A stretch of DNA of 64,000 nt from Sipunculus nudus (lineage: Eukaryota > Annelida > Sipuncula > Golfingiida > Sipunculidae). The notes under the pieces were generated by a model. It was not told the origin of the DNA and ran no database searches. It worked only from the letters and a program-made list of their open reading frames with translations. Location: contig CM049310.1 of the NCBI GenBank assembly GCA_026874595.1, forward strand, positions 36,533,558-36,597,557, given 5' to 3'. The translations under genes and the position numbers were made by a program. This document shows positions 1-11,479 of this stretch, piece by piece (within the stretch, counting starts at the first letter, position 1; every line of letters starts with the position of its first letter).

Positions 1-521
1 CACAGTAATTCTCATGTGTCACATGATGACATAGAAGAGTCACGTGGTGAAGATCTGTTCAGCCATTTTGAATTATACCTCAACTTACTGATTTAATGCT
101 ATCTTTCCACGTATCCAAACACGTTCTTATAAAATTGGAAATTATATATTCAGATACATGGAAGTAAAACTTGTCTTCAGGAATGAATCGGATGAAGCAC
201 CTCACTAGTACTGAATTCCTTGAAGATAAACTGGTAAATTTCTTGTGATTTGCTGGATACATTGATGATCATTGATGATGAGCCACAGGTACAAGTTATG
301 TGACCAGAAGCCGCTTTCAGGGCTGTGTGTATAGCTTTGCCATTTCCATATCAGTAACCGTTGTCGAATATGGAAAGCTTGCATTGAGTGTATAAAGGGA
401 TATAACTCTGAAGAAGTGTATTCCTACATGCGAAATAAACATATACGTGGCTTTCCCCTTTAAAACCGGTTTCTGACTTCATAATCCATTTGCGTTTTGA
501 GAGCATACTGTGCGCATAATA

Positions 522-526
<5 letters not shown>
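1..526. other. Unannotated AT-rich sequence
   Basis: No gene, RNA or repeat was recognised. The short minus-strand frame at 80-262 has no recognisable domain. Confidence 0.4.

Positions 527-569
<43 letters not shown>
527..569. repeat. (AT)n microsatellite
   Basis: A pure TA/AT run of about 43 bp. Confidence 0.97.
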
Positions 570-571
<2 letters not shown>

Positions 572-726
572 ATATAAATGGATACATGACAAGTCTGAAG
601 CTTTAATGATCACACAGCCTATCACCACATTTCTTGTTTTAATGTTTGCTTGTCTATTTATTTGCCTGCACAGCGGGGCTGTATCATGTCTCTGCTTAAA
701 GTGACACCGACTTCCGTGAATGTTGA

Positions 727-1617
727 TTTTAGCTCAGCTGACTTCCAGTCATGCTGTGCTATAGCGATGGGTCATATTGTCCGTCCTCATTCCGTCCGGC
801 CGTCCGTAAGTAGGGCACAAATCGTAACCGTAAGGGCTAGGATCATGAACCCAATGGAACCTGAAAGTAAGGCTCTGTTACCCATATCCTCTGAACTATG
901 GAGCTCAGAAGAAACCCCTCCCCCCCAAGAATAATTAAAAATTTGGTACAAAAGCTCCAGTACCGGAACAACTTATGCATTGATCACCATGATTCTTTGC
1001 ATGTATAGTGATCATGGAGTGTTTCATCTGTTCCTGCAGACATGTGACGCCACCTTGATTTTGTTCGATATTTCCTGCATTTTTTTCTCTATTTTGAGAC
1101 CTTTAAAGATGCGGGCGTCCGTTTACAGGGCACAAATCGTAATCACTGGAGTTATAATCTTGTAACTGGACATCCTGGGAGGTCCGTGAAAAGTTTCCTT
1201 GGAAACCTGAAATTAGGTCTCTGTTACCAATATTCTTTCAGATATGGGGCTTATAATAACTCCCAGAATAATTGAAAATTTGATACCAAAGCAGGGCACA
1301 AATCGTAATCACTGGACCTAGAATGTTCTTCTAGCTCAGCTGAAAAATAATCCTTGCAAACCTAAATTAAGGTCATGATGATCTGTGTTTTGGAAACATC
1401 AATTTCACTGTTTGTACCTGTAGCAAATGTTAAGTCATGCCTTGTATCACTTTTTCGCAATGAACCATCAAGTAATGTGCTTTATGCGTACAAATCGTCC
1501 TGCCCCTCACCAAAACTTTAACAACATTTACAATAATTTTCTTCTAAATAAGACAACAATTTTCAGGCCATTATCTCATGCTTGTCAGCTGAGCCTCATG
1601 ACCAATGGGTCACTTGT
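727..1617 (-). mobile_element. Pearl-like element, copy C
   Basis: Read on the minus strand it begins near ACAAGTGACCCATTGG (1617) and ends TCAGCTGAGCTAAAA (727), the same terminal modules as copies A and B. Next to the end lies a degraded GGACGG tract and the motif CGATTTGTGCCCT, which recurs at about 813, 1126 and 1284. No coding capacity. Confidence 0.5.
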
Positions 1618-1945
1618 TTTTGCACCTTCTTAAATAACGACAAGCTCATACATATAGCTATTCACTCTTAAAAAGAGTGTGTGTTTTTCATAAAAGGATA
1701 TCAAAATCAAAATCTGGTGCTGAATACGGCATTTTTGAATAGATCATATGTCAAAGTATGGTAAAGAAAATTCATTGCAGATGATACCAAATGTTATGTC
1801 CATGTCAGATGCATATATACAGAGCATTCCAAAATTATGGGAATCGATGCTTTAAGTTAAATTATAATAATCGGTAATTATACTACTGAATATGTGCATA
1901 TATTATATATTAAGTATAGAGTGTATCATTACGTTATATATTACT

Positions 1946-1948
<3 letters not shown>

Positions 1949-2009
<61 letters not shown>
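1949..2009. repeat. (AT)n microsatellite
   Basis: A pure array of about 61 bp. Confidence 0.97.
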
Positions 2010-2010
<1 letters not shown>

Positions 2011-2391
2011 TAGAATGATCCAAGGGTTAAATCTATCAATAATCAGATTTTCTTCTAAGTTCTAACATTTAACGTAAACTTATGGCCTTCTCATTTTAAT
2101 TATTCAGTCAATATTACTTTGGCAATGACTCATTCATGGAGAGAAAGCTTTCATCTTTGCAATGTACAAAGCATCAATTGATGGAGTATTGCTACCGCCA
2201 CTCTATGACAATATTGTGTACATCACTATAAGCAGGCGCGGAAAGTATGGGGATAGAATAACACACGCTTAATATAGAAAAGCAATGCCGGATTTTGCAT
2301 CTTGCGATGTTTTCTTCCTTACTTTTGCATGGGTGAGTTATGTATAAAGTGTACTAGCACTCCCGGCATACTTGTGTCAGGGTGTTGAGCA
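2010..2391. other. Unannotated sequence
   Basis: Nothing supported. An ATG at 2287 opens MPDFASCDVFFLTFAW up to a donor-like GTGAGT at 2335, too weak to call. Confidence 0.3.
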
Positions 2392-2407
2392 CCCCCCCCC
2401 CCCCCCC
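2392..2407. repeat. Poly-C tract
   Basis: A run of 16 C, one of several similar runs in the window. Confidence 0.95.
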
Positions 2408-2662
2408 TCAAACCCCTGATAATGTCGGTGAAAACATGTCCCATACCAGGAGAATAAGTCACCATTTGCAGTCAGTCCGTCTGTTTTCTGTTTCTAGCTT
2501 AAAGTATCAGCACCAGTATATGGGAGAACAGTATTTTATCTACTACATACTTCTGCTAACCCTCTGAATGTCAACAAACACAAGTAACAAACTCTGAAGC
2601 TCGTTTGCATTGTATTAATTTCAAATGTTATAACAGTATTGCTTAATTCAGCATGTACTCAC

Positions 2663-2711
2663 CGGACGTTTTCTCTTGTACAAAATGCCATTTTAAATCT
2701 CTTAATTTAGC
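2663..2711 (-). CDS. Candidate 49-bp exon, gene unknown
   Basis: On the minus strand TTCCAATATGCAG is followed by 49 open bases reading AKLRDLKWHFVQEKTS and the donor GTCCG/GTGAGT. It lies downstream of the Ig/tail-anchor gene, so it would belong to another transcript. Only the splice borders and the open frame support it. Confidence 0.2.
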
Positions 2712-3553
2712 CTGCATATTGGAAGTCATAAATCTTGGTATACAAAAAAATTTAGAGAAATCATAATTAAACGTTATTCTTGTATAATTGGAAGACTCTC
2801 ACATTTTCTCTCCTGGTGTATTGGAATTTATCTACTTAATTATGTTGAGTATCAAACTAAAATTTCAGATGTTCTTGTCTTTAAGATGCTAGATACAGAC
2901 GGCAGTGGGAACCTGTTGAATGTCTGTGTATATTTGTGGACTGGATCACGTTTATGATATTAACAAACGGGTGTTTTTATTTCGCCAAAAATGCGATGTT
3001 TAATGTATCCATGTATCTTATGTATATTTATATTTTGTGTATCGTGCGGGACACAAGTTTATGTATAGCAGTTAGATATAAAGTTTTGTGTATATTTATG
3101 TATATGGAAAGTTATCAATTCTGCTTTGATCTTCATTTAGAATCGAAGTCTAGTGAGACTGACCAATTTGTGTTACATATACGATTGAACAATTATTAAA
3201 CTGGTTTTATGTTTATCTCAAATTGTTTGTGTTGTGTGCACAGGCTTATCGTATTTTAAATGGGTAGGGTTTTTTTTTCATGCATTTTTAAGACATAAAG
3301 AGTTAAACCTGCGGAATAGGCGTATAATACCTAATGATATTGACATTGAGACGTCAAGTATGTACAAGTACCACTTACTAAAGTACGTGGACTATGAGAA
3401 TGATACGTGGCTGAAGGCTACATCACACACCGGCCGGACATGCTATGCTCAGGCCAACCACAATTTCAGTGGCTTTCACAGCTTGGTTTACAAATGAGGG
3501 AACGATAGAAGATGATTTTCATAGAAATATAGTCTATATAGGCCTATGTAATT

Positions 3554-3914
3554 GCCTCCGCCAGGAAAGTATGCGTTTATACCCGTTTGTATGTGTGTGT
3601 ATGCGTATGTGTGTATGTAATTGTACAAGTCATAACTCACGCAGTCAGGAACAGAATCTCATGAAATTTTCAGGGGATTTCGGGGATAGGCCAAGGAAGA
3701 ATCAATTAGATTTATTGTGGATCGCCTCATTATCCAGATCCAGGTGGGACTTCCAGGAAAATTCACAAATGTAAAGTCACTAATGCACGAATGGACCTGA
3801 AAATATGGGCCGAATAGGTGAATGTAAACACGGGTTAAACTTCAGCGCGAACGGGAGAATGAAAAAACGTTTTGGGGAGCATCCCTCGTCAAGGACCGCC
3901 CACATGGCGGAGGC
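3554..3914 (+). mobile_element. CCTCCGCCA-family repeat, complete copy
   Basis: It starts GCCTCCGCCAGGA and ends TGGCGGAGGC, so the termini are inverted repeats. Inside are a (TG)-rich stretch and the core ATGAAATTTTCAGGGGATTT. The same core and termini recur at 41945-42223, 48811-49134 and 61425-61640. I have seen this sequence style in other marine invertebrates but recall no family name. Noncoding. Confidence 0.6.
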
Positions 3915-4183
3915 CTGCTTTCCTAAGAATACATATGTTTAGTTAATAATGAATTATCTAAGGACAAAGTCTATTTAGAAGGAACCTTTTTTTAACAATC
4001 GGCATTTCATAATATAAAATGCCTGCTGTACACGGACCGGTTTTAGCCATACCCATTGTATGTCGGCTCTGAGATAGACCTGATTGTAAAAATTCGGAAA
4101 TGCAAGGCCGTATTCGTATTCACTTTATATAAGAAACACATTCATCATACAGACATATAACTAAGGATAGTTTTTCTTCAGAG

Positions 4184-4184
<1 letters not shown>

Positions 4185-4234
<50 letters not shown>
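4185..4234. repeat. (AT)n microsatellite
   Basis: A pure array of about 50 bp. Confidence 0.97.
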
Positions 4235-4237
<3 letters not shown>

Positions 4238-5051
4238 CAGCTATTTATGGCTATTTGAATGGATCATGTTGCGATAAATTTTGATACCATACTGTATATG
4301 AGAGTAAAACCTGATGTAAAGATTTTATTTATACAAGAAAACTGACTCATATTTTCCGGACTCTTTAGTATAATCAGACTAAGAATAAATCTCTACGTGG
4401 ACAGGCATAATTTTTCTTCAGATGGTTATTGTTTTCTTAGTACCCCTGTGCAGTAAAAATAGCAGTTATTAGTTATATTTAAAAAGCGACCAACTGCCCT
4501 GAGTGAGATTGAATTTGAAAAACATGTTGTTGCTATTGATTCTTGAGGTTGGTCATTCCTCCCCTGTTTATCAGTCTGGTTAATGTCTCATGTGGATTCA
4601 TCATTACTTATTAATAACGACATTTCCACTTGAATGACATTTTCATAGCCCATTCCCCCAATAAAATGAGCAGGTGCTTCTGAAACAGGACTTAAAAGCC
4701 AATCATATTTGTCGTTCTATAATTAAAAATGATGTTTGATTTATTCAATAAATATGATATAATGCCCTTGTTATACACATGCACCAAATACACAAGTTAT
4801 ATATGCAAAATGATACATTTTATGCTGACAATTTAAAAACGCACAATGTATCCCCTCCTTGTTCCTCAGCTTATGTATGCATGTGTTGAAGTAAATATAC
4901 AGACTATTCTTTCAGAATATTTCTTTTATTTAATTATAAATATCTTCGAAATTCCTATCCATCTGCGTTGTATCGGTAAAATAAAAGTAAGACTCATAGA
5001 AACTGTCCATTCGTCTTTTAAACTGGTGATTGCACTACGGAGTGTCAACGA

Positions 5052-5058
<7 letters not shown>
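4235..5058. other. Probable 3' flank or 3' UTR, otherwise unannotated
   Basis: AT-rich, with no recognised domain or repeat. It may include the 3' end of the minus-strand gene. Confidence 0.3.
4925..4930 (-). terminator. Possible polyadenylation signal of the Ig/tail-anchor gene
   Basis: This is the first canonical AATAAA on the minus strand downstream of the stop at 5507. It would give a 3' UTR of about 580 bp that includes the (AT)n array at 5059-5119. A variant TATAAA nearer the stop (around 5380) is an alternative. Confidence 0.25.

Positions 5059-5119
<61 letters not shown>
5059..5119. repeat. (AT)n microsatellite
   Basis: A pure array of about 61 bp, probably in or just beyond the 3' UTR of the Ig/tail-anchor gene. 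Confidence 0.97.
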
Positions 5120-5121
<2 letters not shown>

Positions 5122-5506
5122 CGTAAGTTACCAAAGCAATCTTTAAGAAAAAATTAAAGAAATATAAAAAAAAATCAATGAGCGTTTAAAGCTTTTTTTA
5201 AGAAGAATTGAGTGCCAACAAACATAAAAATGGCTAAGTCATAAACACCAATACAAAGAGATTAATGTAATTAAATAGATTAGCGGTTTTTCTTAGACTG
5301 ATTTCATCCTTAATATTACTATGGTGAAGGTGTGGAGACTCAGTTTTGAGACTGGCGCCGGTTTAGTGTCTGACGAGGGGTTTATAGAAGGTTTGGTAAA
5401 GCAATATCTATTTGAAGGTGTCCTCGAAACCTTTTCAGCAATAATAATTAAAGCAATATCTGTCTAGAGATGTTCATGAGGGAAATAATTGAGTGGCGCC
5501 ATAAAA

Positions 5507-7485
5507 TCAACCCAATTTGCCAATGATGTCCCATGTGATGAACGACAAGATGGAAGCTATAGAGACAGACACCACGAACATTCCAGCGTCAATATCGAGG
5601 AGTAAAGCACTGGTCACGGCAATCATGATTACTGCGCAGAAGAAGAGTAACGCAGTTTCCGAAATTCTCGAAGATGTCTTTTGCGTAATGTCTCTTTTCT
5701 TGGCACAAACAGTGGAATAAGCGGTCACATGAGATGCACCTTGTGGCGCCACCTTGCTTGGTTCTCTAAAAGCGTCCTTTGATTGTTCTTTGGACATTGT
5801 CTCCACTGCTTCAGTGACAAGAGACTCTAGTTTTCGTGCATCAAGAGGAACCTCTGCCATTGAGCTTGGGACAGTTTCCTCGAGACGCTGCACGTCAGGC
5901 ATTATAATTTCAGTTTCTAAATAACCCTTCATGTTTCGAGTCGTATCCTGAGCGGTATTGTTAACGTCTGTTACACCAGATGGCGCTGCAACCGGCATAG
6001 TGTATTGATCAAACAGAGCAGATGCATAATCACGAGGGTCTATGTCGCCAGAGGGCAGTACCTCTGCCTCCAGCTCCTTTTCATTGATTTCACCAAGCAT
6101 ATTATAATCATCGTCCGACGCTTCCACGTCATTCACATGTTCCTCTGCCTGGACCTCTGCTTGCTGCAACTCATCAAGAACCTCTTCCCTAGTTTCAGCC
6201 ACAATGTCTGTAGGAACTTCTTGTTCTCTAGCTACCTCAGCCGAAATCAAATCTTCAGTTTCGATATTTTCCGAGGCCGCTGGTACTTCTGAAACTTCTG
6301 GTTCTGTAACTTTCTCGGCCGGAATCAAATCCTCAGATTCCATATTATCCGCTGCAATGGCCGGCGGCGGTTCTTCTGGTTCCGCTTCCGGTTGTTCATG
6401 TGCCTCTATAACGGCTTGATCGTGATCTATATCCTCTACTCTATCAACAGGTGTTTCCTCTGGTTCGTACGCTTGTTTTCCTTGTTCCTCGGTTAATGTC
6501 AGTTCATCTAGCGTGTCTTCGGGTTGAGTCTGTGGTTGGCTTTGCTCATCAGCCTCATTTATACTTTCATCAAGAACTTCTGTGTCTGATTCTGTTATTT
6601 CCAAAAGCACTTCCTGTTCAAGAATTTCTGGCGAGGTTTTCTGTTCTATGAATTCTTGTTGCTCTTTCTGCTCCGGTATTTCTACTGGTATGTTCTTTGA
6701 CATGGTTTCTTGGGGAGTTCCCAGCTCGTGCGTTTCTGGTTCAGTTTCCTGTACCTGTGCGCCCTGTGGCGTGTCCTGTGTTTGTGTTTCTGGTTGCGCT
6801 TCCTTTACCTGTTCGATCTGTGGCGTTTCCTGTTCATACGGTTTTTGTTGAGCTTGCGTTTCTGGTTGAGTTTCCTGTACCTGTGCGTCCTGTGGCGTTT
6901 CCTGTACTTGTGTTTCCTTTGGTACTTCCTGTCCCTCCGTTTCCTTTTGCGTTTTCTGTTCACGTGTTTCTTCCTGTGTTTCCTGTGCTGTCTCCTGCAC
7001 CGGCCTTTCTGTTGGATTTATCTGTTGCTGCATTTCTGTAGGATTTCCCGGTTGCATCATTTCTGTAGGATTTTCCGGTTGCATCATTTCTGTAGGATTT
7101 TGCGGTTGCATCATTTCTGTAGGATTTTGCGGTCGCACCATTTCTTTTGGATTTTCCTGTTTCTGCTGTGGCCGTGGGTTTCCTGGTATTTCTTGTACAT
7201 TATCGTGTTCCTCTATTCCTTTTGGGTTTCCCTCTTTCTGCACTTCATTCTCCTCACGTTTAAATAACGGCGTTTCGTCCGGTCGGATTTCCTGTTCAGC
7301 CTTTGGTAGTTCTTCTTCGGTTTCTATCTGAAGAATATCTCGTTCAATATTCTTGTTTATATCTTGGTTAATATTTTCTTCTTCACTGGATTGTATATCT
7401 GCTGTTTGGTTCACATCCTCCTCTGTCCCGGCAGTCGTAGTATTGGTTGCATCTGGTGCAGCCATATGTTTCTCTGTGGGAATTC
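5507..7485 (-). CDS. Exon 4 (last): Glu/Gln-rich repeats plus C-terminal hydrophobic hairpin
   Basis: The exon begins after the acceptor TTTTTTATTTGACAG (ending 7486) and runs 1979 bp to a TGA at 5507. The frame is closed upstream by a stop inside the intron, and there is no good initiator at the border; the first ATG (7465) would be a start only in an unspliced transcript. Residues about 330-379 of the assembled protein are a decapeptide repeat around NPTEMMQP; 381-480 are rich in QETQ/PETQ blocks; a roughly 30-residue block around ENIETEDLISAE is duplicated. The C-terminus has two hydrophobic segments, about 830-849 (starting TALLFFCAVIMI) and 855-874 (starting GMFVVSVSIASI), separated by DIDAG. 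This suggests a tail-anchored hairpin with the acidic region in the cytosol. The long frames on the opposite strand are shadows of low stop density. Confidence 0.85.
7012..7155 (-). repeat. Coding 30-bp minisatellite
   Basis: About five 30-bp units on the plus strand around CATTTCTGTAGGATTTT encode the decapeptide repeat NPTEMMQP(Q/E/G) of the last exon. Confidence 0.85.
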
Positions 7486-8079
7486 CTGTCAAATAAAAAA
7501 TGTAGTTTGTAAATCAAACGAACTAAAGAATACTGCATAAATTAAGCAGGTGCATAGGAGTCATTTAAACTGTCACTTCCTGTTCAAGCTGTTCCTCCTC
7601 TTCACGAGAAACTAATGTACAGTCGTGTTACTACAGGCCGTACTGTGTCGAGACTCCCACTGCGTCACCTATGGGACATGGTAAATACTACGGGCTTGTT
7701 TTATTATGATAATGGTGGTCCCATTATTGATATAAGTGTAAGTTTCACTGAATGTATTGGTTACTGGTGGAATTAAAAGAGGTTAGACCCATGTTATGAA
7801 TTATTGTTCATTTTTAAAATTAAAATAAAATTATTCCAAAACAGTGTAATGGTATAAAAATGTCGTCAGTGAGATCAAAGCTCGTAAAAGCTATCGCCAC
7901 ATGTGAAAATGTTGGACTAAGGGGGTTAAAAATTAGGATCTAAAAATTCAAATATACGATTTTAATCAAATAAAATGATTTTTATCATTTGAATTTGTTT
8001 ATATGATCACGCTTCATAATATAACAGATGAAAAGTAACATGTACATCACATAATACACAGGAGATAAAGGAATGTTAC

Positions 8080-8112
8080 CTGTCACTTTTCCACGGTCTT
8101 GTTTGTTAGTAG
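8080..8112 (-). CDS. Candidate 33-bp phase 1-1 microexon in intron 3
   Basis: On the minus strand ATACACAG, preceded by a TAACTAA branch-like motif, is followed by 33 bases and then GACAG/GTAACA. Read in the phase of the flanking exons it encodes the hydrophilic ATNKQDRGKVT and keeps the frame open between exon 3 and exon 4. The pyrimidine tract is poor, and a 33-base open frame arises easily by chance. It is offered as an optional cassette only. Confidence 0.28.
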
Positions 8113-8742
8113 CTGTGTATATTTTAGTTATATACACTAAATATTATCTATACATATTGTTCCATTTCAAGCAATAAGATAACCATTCACATGCAGTTTA
8201 ACAGGAATAGTCTGTTAAATCAAGTCTATTTCAGTAATGTGCCAGTCTACATGCAAATGTGTCCATCATACATGTAATAATTAGTATTCATGAAAACGTA
8301 TTACACTATATGCTTTATGAACATGTTTACAAACAGCGTATCTTTGCATAAGTATCGACGCATTATATACAAGTATTTTTTCATCAAGAGACCATTCCAA
8401 ACAGGAAATTGTTGCTTGCACACAATTTGCTCGAGGATATTATAAACGCCTCTACAAGTGGCTTTTAGCTATGAAAACATGTATCTTCACAAAATGCCAT
8501 ACCCATGGCCGCAAATTTCTTGTTTTGATGGAAGGATCTTCATAATTCATAAATATTGTAAAATATGTACGGTGAAACAGAGATATCGGCATCGTTTCAA
8601 GACTGCGTTGTATTATGGACAATTTTCCTCTGTAATTGTTTGCCCTGTCTTAAACGTGTAATATTTAAACTTAGTGCGCATTCTTGAAAGTGACCATTCT
8701 CTTTGATGAAAAGCGTTTCAAAGCATAACAACACATCATGTT

Positions 8743-9746
8743 ATAACCAATGGGTCTCGACGCTCGGCAGAATTTGTCTATAAGTAAATGATTATGAGCT
8801 TTTTCAAATTGTGGGTCCTGTGAACTTGACCCTTGACTTTGTGACAGAAAAATCTGAGAACTAAGTATCTTTGATCTTGCAGCATTTTGATTGTCATAAC
8901 AATCTTTTAAAAGAAGTGTGTCAAGTGATCTTGACCTTTGACCAAGTAACCTTAAAATCTACATATTTGTTCCACTTTGGGCAGGTAAGCCATATGTGAA
9001 AGATAGGGAGATTTGGGATGAAAAGTTTGATTTATAATGCATCCACATTTTTTGTGATGTGGGCCCTGTGTTCGTCATCTTTGACCTCAGGACCCAAAAA
9101 TCAAAATGATTCTTACTTTATTGGTAGGTCTGAAGCCATTCTGCCTATCCAAACCAGAGTTATCATCCATAAACTAATTTGCGGATGGGCCCTTTTACCT
9201 TGACCTTTGATCTTGTGACCCTAAAATCAAAAAGAATCTTCCCCTATGGGCAGATGAGCAAAACATGGAATATGGAAGATCTGTGATTGCTTAAAATGCA
9301 TGTACAATCTTTTTAAAGAATGGGTTCTATGACCTTGACCTTTAACCTCATTATCCCAAAATCAATAGATTTCTTACTTTTGTGGTGGGCCATAAATAGG
9401 CCAAGTTTGAAAGAACTATGTCAAACCAAAATAGAGTTATAATCTGGAAACTTATTTTTTGGACCTAGACCTTTGACCTTGTGTTCCCAAATTCAATAGG
9501 CTCTTCCCCTATTACCAGGTCAGCTATATGCACAAGATGGAAGATTTGGGATGAAAAGTTTGGCTTAAAATGCATCTACAATCTTTTTTAAATAAGTGGG
9601 CCCTGTGACCTTGACCTTTAACCTGATGACCCCAAAGTCATTAAGACTCCTGCGTCGTGGTGGGCCATACACAAATACAAACTGGAGTTATCATCTAGAG
9701 CCAAATTTATGGGATGGACGGACGGACACACAGACGGGCAGACGGA
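8743..9746 (+). mobile_element. Pearl-like element with tandem core
   Basis: The start ACCAATGGGTCTCGACGCTC resembles the pearl-like 5' module of copy A. It is followed by about seven degenerate units of roughly 130 bp around CCTTGACCTTTGACC, in a higher-order period near 266 bp (GGGATGAAAAGTTTG at about 9016 and 9548). It ends in a GGAC/AGAC tract at 9714-9746. The usual 3' hairpin end is missing because a SINE begins here. Confidence 0.55.
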
Positions 9747-9749
9747 GCA

Positions 9750-10085
9750 TGGTGCGTGGTGGCGTAATGGATAGGGCGCTGGACTTGTGACCGTGAGGTT
9801 GTGGGTTCGCGTCCCGTCCTGACCGCCGTCTGCGCTAAGACTCCTAGGCAAAGTGTTTACTCTCGACCCAGGAGTGAATGGGTACTGGTCATTGGAGGAA
9901 GGCAAATGGAAAATTAATAACATTCTAGCGCCTGATATGGCTGCTTGGGTTCTATGCTTTCCAGGGAGCCGGGAAATACTACAAGAATGAACAGGCCCGA
10001 AAGATCAAGAAGGCGAAGTGTAAAGTCGGATGAGACTGACATCGTCGGTGATATCAGACTATAAACCCCCACCTTTACCTTTAAG
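9750..10085 (+). mobile_element. tRNA-derived SINE, family 1, copy 1
   Basis: The tRNA-like head has box A GTGGCGTAATGG and box B GGTTCGCGTCC. The body carries CCCAGGAGTGAATGGGTACT and ATGAGACTGAC, and ends near ACCTTTACCTTTAAG. The same body occurs inverted at 53188-53516. The reverse-strand peptide DGTRTHNLTVTSPAPYPLRH is translation of the SINE head, not a gene. Confidence 0.75.
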
Positions 10086-10329
10086 ATATAGGGCATCCAC
10101 TTGTGATCAATAAACCCACCAGGTTTCGGGACACTAGATGAAACCACAGCTAAGAAACTGACATGATTTCTGTCATTTTATAGACTAAACACAAGATAAA
10201 AAATCGTAAAAATTATAAAAAAATACAGGTGGCGCCACCAGTTTTCGGGAACTGACAAAACTAGTCATGGTCAACATTCAAGGCCAGATTCATGACAATC
10301 TATGCATTAAATATTAAGATACTGGAGGT

Positions 10330-10573
10330 TATGTATCAAATTTTTAATTGATCTTGGGGGGTGGGGGCAGTTACAAGGCCAAAAGCTCGGAGGATATAGG
10401 TCGTAGTGACCTAATTTCAGGTTTCCAAGGAGATTTTTTAATTTACCACTATTCATTTAACTTAGAAATTTCTATGATCAATGGTTACGATTTGTTAACG
10501 TTGCTAACGGACGGTCGATCAGACAAAGCGCCATACCTATGCCTCAGTTGACTTTCAGTCAGCTGAGCTAAAA
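10330..10573 (+). mobile_element. Pearl-like element fragment, copy D
   Basis: It shares AATTTTTAATTGATCTTGG, the ACGGACGG tract and the end GTCAGCTGAGCTAAAA with copy C in opposite orientation. No 5' module was found. Confidence 0.5.
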
Positions 10574-11420
10574 ACGTTATTGATACAAATAGTAACAGCG
10601 TCTCGACTGGTACCCTGCTCATGCACATATAAAAATTAATTCTTCGAAGTTCCTGGTAAAGACAAATAAAATCTAATTTTGCACATTGATAAAATACAAC
10701 ATCAGGTACTCCTTAAGTTCAAACTGTTCTTAAAAATCCAACGTAATTTTCTTGGTATCTATTCTTGATGCAAGCCTAAATTTTTTGTGTATGTAAGGAA
10801 ATGCATGGGCCTGAACAAGGTACCACTTTAGTAAGGATTATAGTTAAGTCTCCACGAGTAACACGCCTATCATCAAGTTATTCTTCACCAACCAAAAGTT
10901 TGCACAAGCATAAATATAGCACTGATTAACTGTTAGTAATGTTTATCATTTGTCGTTTGTGTGATTGTGATCAAGACAAAGGAAACGAGTGCTTTTTACA
11001 CTAACAGCTAATGTGTCGACAGTCTGATCACGTGAGCATCTATGCGCTCTTCACGTTTAGATATTGACACTATACACCACCGTGAAACCGTCTGTTTGCT
11101 CCAGGTATTTGATCAACAGTTACCGCTGCGAACTACGACCGCCTTCACAATCCAAGGTAAAGAAACAGCTGAATTCATTTGATCAAACTTTCCATTTGAA
11201 ACCAATTTAATGCAAAAATATTCTAAAAACTCTTTACAAGTTCCGCTGCAAATGTGATATCCATACACGAAAATTAAAATAGGCAAAGAAGAAGCACGAA
11301 AACGGGAATAAAGCATCGCAAACTTGAACGTTTTACACATATTACTCTTGTTTCTTTCTTTTGTTGTAAAAATGGCTTTTTCTTAGTCTGGATTGTGATG
11401 GCGTAGTCTAAAGCTGGACT
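10574..11420. other. Intron 3 sequence, unannotated
   Basis: Nothing recognised up to the X-box pair. CTCGACTGGTACCCTGCTC at about 10603 resembles the foldback arm at 39505 over 20 bases. Confidence 0.3.
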
Positions 11421-11453
11421 GTTTCCCAGGCAACCATCTGCGGCCATAGCAAC
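11421..11453 (+). promoter_or_regulatory. Twin RFX X-box-like motifs
   Basis: GTTTCCCAGGCAAC at 11421-11434 (reverse GTTGCCTGGGAAAC) and GCGGCCATAGCAAC at 11440-11453 each match the X-box palindrome GTTGCCATGGCAAC-type consensus at about 12 of 14 positions. RFX factors bind such sites in promoters of ciliary genes across animals. The pair lies about 120 bp upstream of a good plus-strand splice donor at 11575. The sites sit in a short GC-richer patch. Binding and direction are inferred. Confidence 0.42.
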
Positions 11454-11479
11454 GCTGCGCCGGCTTACCGATTTAATTT

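Noticed and set aside
6204-7267. Several long plus-strand frames (up to 185 codons) rich in Leu/Phe/Val/Ser
   Set aside because: They lie opposite the Glu/Gln-rich last exon; low stop density on the complementary strand explains them.
9618-9923. Minus-strand frame containing GTRTHNLTVTSPAPYPLRHH
   Set aside because: Recognisable translation of a tRNA-derived SINE head, not a protein gene.
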